DNA of 64,000 nt, from positions 35,776-99,775 of the forward strand of contig NZ_JHYQ01000017.1 of the NCBI RefSeq assembly GCF_000621325.1. The letters run 5' to 3'. Numbering within the stretch: the stretch's first letter is position 1; every line of letters starts with the position of its first letter. A model generated the notes under the pieces. The model searched no databases. It had not been told where the DNA came from and was given only the letters and a program-made list of their open reading frames with translations. Source of the stretch: Thiothrix lacustris DSM 21227. GTDB lineage: Bacteria > Pseudomonadota > Gammaproteobacteria > Thiotrichales > Thiotrichaceae. Made by a program: the position numbers and the translations under genes. Shown piece by piece: positions 43,251 to 52,088 of the stretch.

Positions 43251-44800
43251 GATTGACCCTCCTGTTTCACGAACTCGATCTTTTTCACCATAGTCACGGT
43301 TTGCTTGCGCCCACCGAACAGGTTGGTCTCATTCGTGCCAGTGCTGTTGCCACAACCGTCCCCAAAGCTGAAACCACAACCCCCTTTTTCCGGGAAGGCT
43401 TCACGCGCCAATTCGCGGTGGCTGGTCGGAATTACATAGCGGTCTTCGTAATTGGCAATGGCGAGGTAACGGTACATTTCCTTGGCTTGCGCTTCCGTCA
43501 GGCCGACTTGCTCCAAGGCGCGGATGTCGTGAATACCTTCCACGGTTTCCGCGCGCTTGTATTGGCGCATCGCCATCAGGCGTTTGAGTGCCAGTTTGAC
43601 CGGCTCTTCATCGCCTGCCGTCAGCAAGTTGGCGAGGTAACGTACCGGAATCCGCAAGCTGTCCACGTCCGGCAATACGCCGTCGTAGCCGATCTTGCCT
43701 GCATCCGCCGCCGATTGGATTGGGGAAAGCGGTGGCACGTACCACACCATGGGCAAGGTACGGTATTCCGGGTGCAACGGCAGCGCCAGTTTCCAATCCA
43801 TCGCCAGTTTGTAGACCGGTGATTCTTGCGCGGCTTTCAGCACATTGTCGGGGATACCGTCTTGCTTCGCCTGTTCAATCACTTTCGGGTCAAACGGGTC
43901 GAGGAAAACGTCCAACTGCTTTTGGTACAAATCCTTTTCGTTCGGGGTGCTGGCGGCGGCTTCAATCTGATCCGCGTCATACAGCAAGACGCCAAGGTAA
44001 CGGATACGCCCGACACAGGTTTCGGAGCACACGGTCGGCATCCCGGATTCGATGCGTGGGTAGCAGAAAATGCACTTCTCGGATTTACCAGACTTCCAGT
44101 TGTAGTAAATCTTTTTGTAAGGGCAGCCGCTGACGCACATGCGCCAGCCTCGGCATTTGTCTTGGTCAATCAATACAATGCCGTCTTCGTCACGCTTGTA
44201 AATCGCCCCACTGGGGCAAGACGCGACACACGCCGGATTCAAGCAATGCTCACACAAACGCGGCAGGGTAAACATGAAGGTGTTTTCAAATTCACCGTAA
44301 ATGTCCGCCTGAATCTGGTCGAAGTTTTTATCCTTACGGCGTTTGGAAAATTCCGTGCCGAGGATTTCTTCCCAGTTGGGCCCCCACTCGATCTTGTCCA
44401 TGCGCTGCCCGGAAATCAGCGAGCGCGGGCGGGCGACCGGCTGATGTTTGCTATCCGGTGCGTTGTGCAGGTGTTGGTAATCGAAATCGAACGGCTCGTA
44501 ATAATCGTCAATTTCCGGCAAATCCGGGTTGGCAAAGATATTCGCCAGTACCCGGAAACGCCCGCCAATGCGTGGCTCAATCTTGCCATCCGCACGGCGT
44601 AACCAGCCGCCTTTCCACTTTTCCTGATTTTCCCACTCTTTGGGATAACCGACACCGGGTTTGGTTTCGACGTTATTGAACCACGCGTATTCCATGCCTT
44701 CGCGTGACGTCCACACGTTTTTGCAGGTAATGGAACAGGTGTGGCAGCCGATGCATTTGTCTAAATTCAGCACCATGCCGACTTGGGAACGTATTTTCAT
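43247..44800 (-). CDS. narH: Respiratory nitrate reductase beta subunit
   Basis: 517 residues. Cysteine clusters for four Fe-S centres: CIGCHTCSITCKNVW, CEHCLNPACVASCPSGA, CRGWRMCVSGCPYKK (Trp in place of one Cys, as for the [3Fe-4S] centre) and CIFCYPRIESG...CSETCVGR. It carries electrons from NarI to NarG on the cytosolic face. The start overlaps the narG stop by four bases. Confidence 0.96.
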   Translation of the reverse strand: MKIRSQVGMVLNLDKCIGCHTCSITCKNVWTSREGMEYAWFNNVETKPGVGYPKEWENQEKWKGGWLRRADGKIEPRIGGRFRVLANIFANPDLPEIDDYYEPFDFDYQHLHNAPDSKHQPVARPRSLISGQRMDKIEWGPNWEEILGTEFSKRRKDKNFDQIQADIYGEFENTFMFTLPRLCEHCLNPACVASCPSGAIYKRDEDGIVLIDQDKCRGWRMCVSGCPYKKIYYNWKSGKSEKCIFCYPRIESGMPTVCSETCVGRIRYLGVLLYDADQIEAAASTPNEKDLYQKQLDVFLDPFDPKVIEQAKQDGIPDNVLKAAQESPVYKLAMDWKLALPLHPEYRTLPMVWYVPPLSPIQSAADAGKIGYDGVLPDVDSLRIPVRYLANLLTAGDEEPVKLALKRLMAMRQYKRAETVEGIHDIRALEQVGLTEAQAKEMYRYLAIANYEDRYVIPTSHRELAREAFPEKGGCGFSFGDGCGNSTGTNETNLFGGRKQTVTMVKKIEFVKQEGQS

Positions 44801-47800
44801 TTGACTGCCTCCTGAATGGTGTCATTGCCTTCGCCGTCCAGCCAATCGACGTTGGTCATCTTGCGCACAATGACGAATTCATCGCGGTTAGAACCGACCG
44901 TGCCGTAGTAGTTGAAGCCGTAAGCCTGTTGCGCATAGCCGCCAATCATGTGGGTTGGTTTTGGGCAAACACGGGTGACGGAGTTGTGGATGCCGCCGCG
45001 TGTGCCGGTAATGGCAGAACCCGGTACGTTCACAATGCGTTCTTGCGCGTGGTACATCATCACCATGCCCGGCATGACGCGCTGGCTGACGACTGCCCGT
45101 GCTGCAATCGCGCCATTGGCGTTGAACAGGTCGATCCAGTCGTTGTCTTCAATGCCCAGTGTTTTGGCATCGTCTTCACTCATCCACACAATGGGGCCGC
45201 CGCGTGACAGGGTAAGCATCAGCAGGTTGTCGGTGTAAGTGGAATGGATGCCCCATTTTTGGTGCGGGGTAATCCAGTTCAGTGCCAGTTCCGGGTTGCC
45301 GTTGGACTTCTGGTTGAGCATTGGCTTGATGGTTTTGGTGTTGATCGGCGGGCGATACACCAACAGGCTTTCACCGAAATCACGCATCCAGTCATGGTCG
45401 AGGTAGAACTGTTGCCGCCCGGTCAAGGTACGCCACGGAATCAGCTCGTGAACGTTGGTGTAACCGGCGTTGTATGACACATGCTCGTCTTCCAAGCCCG
45501 ACCACGTAGGGCTGGAAATGATCTTGCGCGGTTGCGCCACGATGTCACGGAAGCGGATTTTCTCGTCTTCCTTGGGCAGTGCCAGATGGGTATGGTCGAT
45601 GCCGGTGATTTTCGACAAGGCTGCCCAGGCTTTCACGGCGACTTGCCCATTGGTTTCAGGCGCAAGGGTGAGGATCATCTCTGCCGCATCAATCGCGGTA
45701 TTCAGGCAAGGGCGGCCTTCGCTGGTTCCACTGGTTTGCTGATGGTTGAGCTTGCCGAGCAAGTCAATTTCAGATTCAGTATTCCAACTGATGCCCTTGT
45801 TGGCATTGCCGAGCTTTTCCATCAAGGGGCCAATGGAGGTGAAGCGGGCGTAGGTTTCGGGGTAATTGCGTTCCACCGCAATCAGGCTTGGAGCGGTTTT
45901 GCCGGGAATCAGTTCGCAATCGCCGTTTTTCCAGTCCTTCACGCCCATCGCTTGCCCCAGTTCGGCGGGGGCGTCGTGTAACAGCGGAAGTGTTACCACG
46001 TCGGTTTCGACACCGAGGTGCCCAACGCAGACCCGTGAGTATTCCTTGGCAATGCCTTTGTAGATTTCCCAGTCGCTACGCGCTTCCCATGCGGGGTCTA
46101 CGGCGGCGGTCAGCGGGTGGATGAAGGGGTGCATGTCGGAAGTATTCAGGTCGTCCTTTTCATACCATGTCGCGGTAGGCAGTACGATGTCGGAATACAA
46201 ACAGGTGGTGGACATACGGAAGTCGAGCGTCACCAGCAAGTCGAGCTTGCCTTCCTGCATTTCTTCGCGCCATTTCACTTCCTGCGGTTTTGCGCCGCCC
46301 ATTTCGCCAAGGTCTTTGCCTTGCACGCCGTGCTTGGTTCCCAGTAAATATTTGAGTAGGTATTCATGCCCCTTGCCGGAGGAACCCAGCAAGTTGGAAC
46401 GCCACACAAACAGGTTGCGCGGGAAGTTTTGCGGGGAATCCGGGTCTTCTGCCGCAAAGGCAATTTTGCCGGATTTGAGGCTGGCTACGGTGTAATCCGC
46501 CGGGGACATGCCTGCATCCTTGGCGGCCTTGGCAATGCGTAGCGGGTTGGTGTTGAGCTGCGGTGCTGAAGGCAACCAACCCATGCGTTCTGCCCGCACG
46601 TTGTAGTCGATCAGGCTGCCGGGGTATTTGGCCGGGTCGGCTAGCGGCGAGAGAATTTCCTTGATTTCCAGCTTCTCGTAACGCCACTGGTTGGAGTGGT
46701 TGTAGAAGAAGGATGTACCGTTCATTTGACGCGGTGGGCGGCTCCAGTCCAGACCGAAGGCCAAAGGCAACCAGCCCGGTTGCGGACGCAGCTTTTCCTG
46801 CCCGACGTAATGCGCCCAGCCACCACCGGATTGCCCGACGCAGCCACACATGGCGAGCATATTGATCAGGCCACGGTAGTTCATGTCCATGTGATACCAG
46901 TGGTTCATGCCCGCGCCGACGATGATCATCGACTTACCCTTGGTTTTGTCAGCAGTATCGGCAAATTCACGCGCAATGCGGATCACTTTGTCACGCGGTA
47001 CGCCGGTAATCGCTTCCTGCCATGCCGGGGTATACGGTGCATTGGCATCGTCAAAGTCCTTGGCGCTGTCATCGTCGCCCAAGCCATTGCTGACGCCGTA
47101 GTTCGCCATGTTCAGGTCGTAAACGGAGACCAGCACGCCTTCGCTGCCGTCTGCCAGCGTCACTTTGCGGGCTGGCAATTTGTGCTTGAGGATGTCCTTC
47201 AGGGTATTGCCCTTGAAGTAGTCGCTTTGTACCCCACCGAAATACGGCAATGATACTTCCACAACTGCGTCATGGCGCTCTTTCAAGGACAGGGACAGCA
47301 CGGTGTCTTCGTGGGTCTTGCCATCTTTTTGTTGCAGGTTCCACTGGCTGCTGCCATCCCAGCGGTAGCCGATGGAGCCGTTGGGGGAGATGATTTCGCC
47401 GCTGGCATCGTCAATGGCGACGGTTTTCCAGTCAGGATTTTTATCTTCACCCAAGCCTGCTACGAAGTCACTGGCACGCGCAAAGCGCCCGGCTTGGTAA
47501 CTGCCATCGTCACGCGCTTCCAGTAAGACCAGATTCGGCCAGTCGGTGTAACGCCGCACGTAATCGGTGAAATACACGCTGGGCTTGTCACGGTGGAACT
47601 CGGTGAGGATAACGTGACCGAACGCCATGGCCAGCGCCGCATCCGTACCCTGTTTCGGGTTCAGCCATTGGTCGGCGTGTTTGGCAACTTCCGCATAGTC
47701 CGGGGTAATTGCGACGGTTTTCGTGCCTTTGTAACGTACTTCGGTGAAGAAATGCGCATCCGGGGTACGGGTTTGCGGAACGTTGGAACCCCACGCAATA

Positions 47801-48549
47801 ATGTAGCTGCTGTTGTACCAGTCGGCAGATTCCGGTACGTCAGTTTGCTCGCCCCATACCATCGGCGAGGCAGGTGGCAAGTCGCAATACCAGTCGTAGA
47901 AGCTCAAGCACACGCCGCCAACCAGTGACAGGTAACGGCTACCGGCGGCATACGACACCATCGACATCGCCGGGATCGGTGAGAAACCGATTACGCGGTC
48001 AGGGCCGTATTGCTTGGCGGTGTAGACGTTGGCAGCAGCGATTAATTCATTCACCTCATCCCAGCTAGAGCGGATGAAACCACCCAAGCCCCGGCGGGTT
48101 TTGTATGCCTTTGCCATGTCCGGGTTTTCAACGATGAATGCCCATGCTTCGACCGGATCAGGGTTTTTGGCTTTGACTTCACGCCACATTTGCAGCAATT
48201 GCTTGCGCATCAGCGGGTATTTGAGGCGGTTGGCACTGTACATGTACCACGAAAAACTCGCCCCACGCGGGCAGCCACGCGGCTCATGGTTCGGCAGGTC
48301 AGGGCGGGTGCGTGGGTAATCGGTCTGTTGGGTTTCCCACGTGACTAGCCCGTTTTTCACGTAAATTTTCCAGCTACACGAGCCGGTGCAGTTCACGCCG
48401 TGGGTGGAACGTACTACTTTGTCGTGCTGCCAGCGTTGGCGGTAGCCGTCTTCCCAGGCACGACTTTCGTCAGTGCTTGCGCCATGCCCATTGGAAAATG
48501 GGGTGGTGCTGCGTTTAAAGAAATTCAGTCTGTCAATAAAGTGGCTCAT
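44797..48549 (-). CDS. narG: Respiratory nitrate reductase alpha subunit
   Basis: 1250 residues from the ATG at 48549 (a TTG three codons upstream is possible). MSHFIDRLNFFKR is the usual NarG start. The FS0 [4Fe-4S] ligands are in STHGVNCTGSCSWKIYVKNG; the molybdenum Asp lies in SADWYNSSYIIAWGSN; molybdopterin contacts are spread through the rest. It reduces nitrate to nitrite in the cytosol. It follows a small DsrC-like gene by five bases. Confidence 0.96.
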   Translation of the reverse strand: MSHFIDRLNFFKRSTTPFSNGHGASTDESRAWEDGYRQRWQHDKVVRSTHGVNCTGSCSWKIYVKNGLVTWETQQTDYPRTRPDLPNHEPRGCPRGASFSWYMYSANRLKYPLMRKQLLQMWREVKAKNPDPVEAWAFIVENPDMAKAYKTRRGLGGFIRSSWDEVNELIAAANVYTAKQYGPDRVIGFSPIPAMSMVSYAAGSRYLSLVGGVCLSFYDWYCDLPPASPMVWGEQTDVPESADWYNSSYIIAWGSNVPQTRTPDAHFFTEVRYKGTKTVAITPDYAEVAKHADQWLNPKQGTDAALAMAFGHVILTEFHRDKPSVYFTDYVRRYTDWPNLVLLEARDDGSYQAGRFARASDFVAGLGEDKNPDWKTVAIDDASGEIISPNGSIGYRWDGSSQWNLQQKDGKTHEDTVLSLSLKERHDAVVEVSLPYFGGVQSDYFKGNTLKDILKHKLPARKVTLADGSEGVLVSVYDLNMANYGVSNGLGDDDSAKDFDDANAPYTPAWQEAITGVPRDKVIRIAREFADTADKTKGKSMIIVGAGMNHWYHMDMNYRGLINMLAMCGCVGQSGGGWAHYVGQEKLRPQPGWLPLAFGLDWSRPPRQMNGTSFFYNHSNQWRYEKLEIKEILSPLADPAKYPGSLIDYNVRAERMGWLPSAPQLNTNPLRIAKAAKDAGMSPADYTVASLKSGKIAFAAEDPDSPQNFPRNLFVWRSNLLGSSGKGHEYLLKYLLGTKHGVQGKDLGEMGGAKPQEVKWREEMQEGKLDLLVTLDFRMSTTCLYSDIVLPTATWYEKDDLNTSDMHPFIHPLTAAVDPAWEARSDWEIYKGIAKEYSRVCVGHLGVETDVVTLPLLHDAPAELGQAMGVKDWKNGDCELIPGKTAPSLIAVERNYPETYARFTSIGPLMEKLGNANKGISWNTESEIDLLGKLNHQQTSGTSEGRPCLNTAIDAAEMILTLAPETNGQVAVKAWAALSKITGIDHTHLALPKEDEKIRFRDIVAQPRKIISSPTWSGLEDEHVSYNAGYTNVHELIPWRTLTGRQQFYLDHDWMRDFGESLLVYRPPINTKTIKPMLNQKSNGNPELALNWITPHQKWGIHSTYTDNLLMLTLSRGGPIVWMSEDDAKTLGIEDNDWIDLFNANGAIAARAVVSQRVMPGMVMMYHAQERIVNVPGSAITGTRGGIHNSVTRVCPKPTHMIGGYAQQAYGFNYYGTVGSNRDEFVIVRKMTNVDWLDGEGNDTIQEAVK

Positions 48550-48554
48550 GGCAA

Positions 48555-48854
48555 TCAATGCTCCCCTTTGGTTCTACGGATTCCCGCCAAGCGATTACCC
48601 TGCTTTTGTGGGCCGCCTTTGGGGAAAATTTCATGCAAGTAATGGTTGGTGGCGAACTCTTCGCCCCAGGCTTTTTTGAAATGCTTGAGCATGTCACGCA
48701 CCGGGGCTTCCACGAAACTTTCGCTCCACTCATCCATGTTCTGGATGTAACCTTCCTGATCGGTGAGGACTTGCTTGCCATCCACATCCAACGCCACGGT
48801 ATAAATCGCGTAAGGGTTGGTTTGCAGGTTGTCGTCGTATTGTTGAACAGCCAT
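48555..48854 (-). CDS. Cysteine-free, shortened DsrC/TusE-like protein in the nar operon
   Basis: 99 residues. VDGKQVLTDQEGYIQNMDEWSE matches the DsrC/TusE N-terminal sheet, and NHYLHEIFPKGGPQKQ with NRLAGI matches the C-terminal arm. The two arm cysteines are replaced: Asn87 at CysB and Glu98 at CysA; there is no cysteine at all. The middle helix-turn-helix (LS-x2-HW-x-V-x2-F-x-R-x-FY in the family) is missing: EWSESFVE joins straight to APVRDMLKHF, a gap of about 30 residues, while the N-terminus has about 20 extra. Strong ribosome site (AGGAG). Position between narK2 and narG suggests a regulatory or assembly role in nitrate respiration, which is inference. Confidence 0.78.
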   Translation of the reverse strand: MAVQQYDDNLQTNPYAIYTVALDVDGKQVLTDQEGYIQNMDEWSESFVEAPVRDMLKHFKKAWGEEFATNHYLHEIFPKGGPQKQGNRLAGIRRTKGEH

Positions 48855-48876
48855 AACTTATCTCCTGTCAGGGTTC

Positions 48877-50484
48877 TTAAGGGTTCTTGATGTCGCTGCC
48901 ACTACGCAGGTAGAACCACCAGTTCAGAATCAGGCACAGCGCGTAGAAAATCGCAAAGCCGTACATGGCGTTTTCCGGCGTACCCGCTTTCACTTGTGCA
49001 CCAATCACGACCGGGGCAATGAACGCACCGTAAGCCGCGACAGCAGATGTCCAACCCAATACCGGCCCCGCTTGCAAACGGTCAAAGATCACCCCAACGG
49101 TGCGGAAGGTAGAGCCATTGCCCAAACCCGATGCCGCAAACAGCACCACGAACGTCCACAGGAATGGTTGGAAGAACACTTCAGGGGTAGCAGATTGGTA
49201 AGCCTGCATCATCAAGTAACCCGCATAAGCGGAAGCACCAACCATGACCACGGAAATGATTTGCGTCACAATCGAGCCGCCCACCTTGTCAGAAATCCAG
49301 CCACCGACCGGGCGAATCAACGCGCCGACGAAGGGGCCAATCCATGCATAGGTCAGGGCTGAAGGGCCATTCGGGTTTTTCGCATGTACCCACAGTTGGG
49401 TAGCTGTATCAAACACGTGGGTATTGCCAAAAATGACCTTGATAGCCAGGGGCAGCGCCATGGAGAAGCCAATGAAAGAGCCGAAGGTCAGTACATACAG
49501 CACGGTCATTGACCACGTGTGCTTGTTGCTGAAAATCGCGAATTGCTTGTTGATGCCGACTTTCATTTCACCAAAGGCGGTTACTTTCATGATCATCAAC
49601 ATCGCCACAATGATCAGGGGCAAGGCTATCCACATGTTCAGCACGCCCAAGCCGGTAGGTGCTGGCAGGTACAGGTACAAACCAACTGCCGTAACGAAGA
49701 ATGCCAAGCCATACAGCCACAGGATTTTGACGAAAGCAGCCAACGTGCCGCCAATGCTAGGGGAAATCGGCAACAGGTTATTCATGCCAAAGAAGCCGAG
49801 GAAAGCCAGCGGAACCAAGAACACCAGCCAGATAAAGCCCGCGTTTTGAATCCATGTTTCCGTACCTGCCAGAATCTTGCCGAGAATCCAGCCAGAGTCT
49901 TTGATCAGCGGCATGGAATCGCCACCCAATGCACCAAACACGCCCATGGTCATGGCCAATGGGATCAGCACTTGCATGGTGGTCACACCGAAGTTACCCA
50001 AACCAGCATTCAAGCCGAGTGCAGTACCCTGCAAGCGTTTAGGGAAGAAGGTGCTGATATTGGACATGGAACAAGCGAAGTTACCGCCACCAATCCCGGA
50101 CAACAGTGCCAGAATCTGGAAGGTCAGCAGTGGGGTTTCCTTGCTTTGCAGCGCAATCCCGGTGCCAATCGCCGGAATCATCAACAGTGCGGTGGTCAGG
50201 AAGATGGTGTTACGTCCGCCTGCCAGCCGGATGAAGAAAGAGGCTGGAATCCGCAAGGTTGCACCTGCTAACCCGGCAATGGCTGTCAGGGTGAACAATT
50301 CATCATCCTTGAACGGGAAGCCAAGGTTGGACATTTGTACCGTGATAATTCCCCACATTAGCCAGACGGCGAAACCCATCAACAGGCTGGGGATCGAAAT
50401 CCACAAATTACGGTTGGCAATCTTCTTGCCGGTGCTTTCCCAGAACGTGGTGTCTTCCACGTCCCAGTTCTTGATGTCTGTCAT
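48877..50484 (-). CDS. narK2: NarK-type nitrate/nitrite transporter (NarK2-like)
   Basis: 535 residues, MFS with about 12 helices. The nitrate signature motifs are seen in GIGGGNFACSMSNISTFFPKRLQGTALGLNAGLGNFGVT and in the second half, AASGLGNGSTFRTVGVIF. Substrate-binding Arg residues lie in TLRIPASFFIRLAGGRN and ALIRPVGGWISDKVGG. Length and motifs fit the nitrate/nitrite antiporter branch (NarK2). It follows narK1 by 15 bp. Confidence 0.9.
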   Translation of the reverse strand: MTDIKNWDVEDTTFWESTGKKIANRNLWISIPSLLMGFAVWLMWGIITVQMSNLGFPFKDDELFTLTAIAGLAGATLRIPASFFIRLAGGRNTIFLTTALLMIPAIGTGIALQSKETPLLTFQILALLSGIGGGNFACSMSNISTFFPKRLQGTALGLNAGLGNFGVTTMQVLIPLAMTMGVFGALGGDSMPLIKDSGWILGKILAGTETWIQNAGFIWLVFLVPLAFLGFFGMNNLLPISPSIGGTLAAFVKILWLYGLAFFVTAVGLYLYLPAPTGLGVLNMWIALPLIIVAMLMIMKVTAFGEMKVGINKQFAIFSNKHTWSMTVLYVLTFGSFIGFSMALPLAIKVIFGNTHVFDTATQLWVHAKNPNGPSALTYAWIGPFVGALIRPVGGWISDKVGGSIVTQIISVVMVGASAYAGYLMMQAYQSATPEVFFQPFLWTFVVLFAASGLGNGSTFRTVGVIFDRLQAGPVLGWTSAVAAYGAFIAPVVIGAQVKAGTPENAMYGFAIFYALCLILNWWFYLRSGSDIKNP

Positions 50485-50499
50485 AAAAAGTTCCTCGCA

Positions 50500-51777
50500 T
50501 TAAACAGTTGTGGTGAGCGGTGAATCTGAATTTTGTGCACGTGTCAGTTCTTTCTCGGCATGGACAGGTCTGACTTCGGTGAAATACATCCACATCAGTG
50601 ATACCCATACCACCCCGAACATCAGCATGAATGCGGAAGAGCGAATGCCAGTCAGGTCAACCAGTGCCCCGAACATGATTGGCATCAGGAAGCCACCCAT
50701 GCCGCCCGCGAGGCCAACCACGCCGGAAACCACGCCGATATTGTCTGGGTAATCATCCGAGATGTACTTGAAGACCGAGGCTTTGCCGATGGCAAAGAAA
50801 ACGCCCAGTGTGAACAGCAGGATGGTGAATACCGTGGGGGTCAGGCCAAAATGGAAAGTAGTCGGGCCACTAATGGTCTGGATGGTGATGTCACTCTGTG
50901 GGTAAGACAGGAAGAACAGGCAAACCAGCGAAACCCACAACACCCACCAAGTCATGGTATGTGCGCCGAATTTGTCAGAGAAGTAACCACCAACCGCCCG
51001 CAACAGGCCACCGGGGATACTGAACGCAGCCGCAAGGAAGGCGGCAGTTTTCAGATCAAAGCCGTATTCGCTGACGTAATACTTGGTCATCCACAAGGCC
51101 AGCGCCACATAACCGCCGAACACGATCGAATAATATTGGCTGTAACGCCAAACTCTGGGGTCTTTGAGAGCCGCGAGCTGCTCCTTGACGCTGACGGATT
51201 TTCCAACCTTATGGCTGGTATCCGTGAAGGTGAAAAACCAGAACAGGATGGCCGTCACCAGCATCAGCACCGCGTAGACTTTTGGAACCATTGTCCAGCC
51301 ATAGCCGACAACAATGATGGGAGCAAGCAGTTTAGTAATGGCCGCGCCGGTATTGCCTGCGCCGAAAATACCCATTGCCGTCCCTTGACGTTCCCTAGGG
51401 AACCAGCGGGCGCAATAGGCAATACCAACGGTGAACGAGCCGCCCGCAATCCCCACAAACAGACCGATCAAGAGGAACTGCCAGAATTGGGTTGCATACG
51501 AGATGAGCCAGATGGGAATGACGGTGCAGAGCATCAGGATAAAAAAGACCAGCCGCCCGCCGAACTTATCTGTCCACATACCGAGTGGCAGACGCGCTAA
51601 TGAGCCAGTCAGGACGGGCGTCGCGATCAAAATGCCGAACTGGGTTTCGTTCAAACCCAAGGTTGCTTTAATGGGAATGCCGATCACGGCAAACATCATC
51701 CAGATCATGAAGCACACGGTAAATGCCAGTGTGCTCATGATGACGACCGACCATGCCTTGTATTGTTGCGTTGCCAT
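50500..51777 (-). CDS. narK1: NarK1-type nitrate transporter
   Basis: 425 residues, MFS with about 12 helices. FAVIGIPIKATLGLNETQFGILIATPVLTGSLARLPLG, GGSFTVGIAYCARWFPRERQGTAMGIFGAGNTGAA and the second-half GLAGGMGGFLMPIMFG are typical of the NarK1 branch, thought to be a nitrate/proton symporter. First gene of the nar operon; GAGGTGAG precedes the ATG. Paired NarK1/NarK2 proteins (fused in Paracoccus) prime and exchange nitrate for nitrite. Confidence 0.9.
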   Translation of the reverse strand: MATQQYKAWSVVIMSTLAFTVCFMIWMMFAVIGIPIKATLGLNETQFGILIATPVLTGSLARLPLGMWTDKFGGRLVFFILMLCTVIPIWLISYATQFWQFLLIGLFVGIAGGSFTVGIAYCARWFPRERQGTAMGIFGAGNTGAAITKLLAPIIVVGYGWTMVPKVYAVLMLVTAILFWFFTFTDTSHKVGKSVSVKEQLAALKDPRVWRYSQYYSIVFGGYVALALWMTKYYVSEYGFDLKTAAFLAAAFSIPGGLLRAVGGYFSDKFGAHTMTWWVLWVSLVCLFFLSYPQSDITIQTISGPTTFHFGLTPTVFTILLFTLGVFFAIGKASVFKYISDDYPDNIGVVSGVVGLAGGMGGFLMPIMFGALVDLTGIRSSAFMLMFGVVWVSLMWMYFTEVRPVHAEKELTRAQNSDSPLTTTV

Positions 51778-51816
51778 AACTCACCTCGTGACGGAACCTT
51801 AAGTGGTTTCAAGTCG

Positions 51817-51845
51817 ATTCTATGCCGATAAACGCCTGATTTCAG
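51817..51845 (-). promoter_or_regulatory. Candidate narK1 promoter
   Basis: On the minus strand CTGAAA and TAGAAT stand 17 bp apart (4/6 and 5/6 matches), about 40 bp before the narK1 start. The NarL-type palindrome at 51876-51891 is then centred near -73. Confidence 0.4.
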
Positions 51846-51875
51846 TGGGGGTAATGGCTGAAAAATGGGTTGAAA

Positions 51876-51891
51876 TACCACTTTAGTGGTA
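51876..51891. promoter_or_regulatory. NarL/NarP-type 7-2-7 palindrome
   Basis: TACCACT-TT-AGTGGTA is a perfect inverted heptamer pair with two-base spacing, the arrangement NarL and NarP prefer (consensus TACYYMT, one mismatch per half). It lies in the shared control region between narK1 and the TehA-like/narXL genes. Confidence 0.65.
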
Positions 51892-51903
51892 GTGGTGTTA
51901 TTC

Positions 51904-51920
51904 ATTAACTTTATGTTAAT
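51904..51920. repeat. Inverted repeat ATTAAC-N5-GTTAAT
   Basis: A perfect 6-5-6 palindrome next to the NarL-type site. It does not fit FNR (spacing and bases differ), and no FNR box was found in this 311-bp gap. It may bind another regulator. Confidence 0.4.
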
Positions 51921-51948
51921 AAAGGGTATTTTTTCGTTATTGATTTGC

Positions 51949-52010
51949 TACCCCAGTGAGGTGGTACAAAGGTGGTACACCTTCTTACCCGCTAATACGG
52001 GTGGGGGGTA
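51949..52010. promoter_or_regulatory. Cluster of NarL-like heptamers and a helical-phase direct repeat
   Basis: TACCCCA (51949-51955), GGTGGTA twice (51960-51966, 51971-51977), TACCCGC (51986-51992) and GGGGGTA (52004-52010) match or nearly match the NarL heptamer on either strand. GGTGGTAC recurs with an 11-bp period, one helical turn, favouring cooperative binding. No gene lies in 51778-52088. Confidence 0.5.
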
Positions 52011-52088
52011 TGCCTATACATTCAGGTAAGCTGTGGGTGATGCGGGTTGCGTGCGACAATGCCGTTTTGGTTTTTTCGGGAAGTATTC

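Noticed and set aside
43826..50503. Several long plus-strand frames opposite narH, narG and narK2
   Set aside because: They are antisense shadows of GC-rich, strongly conserved nar genes.
51941..51950. FNR half-site TTGAT in the nar control region
   Set aside because: The second half-site ATCAA is missing at the required spacing on either strand.
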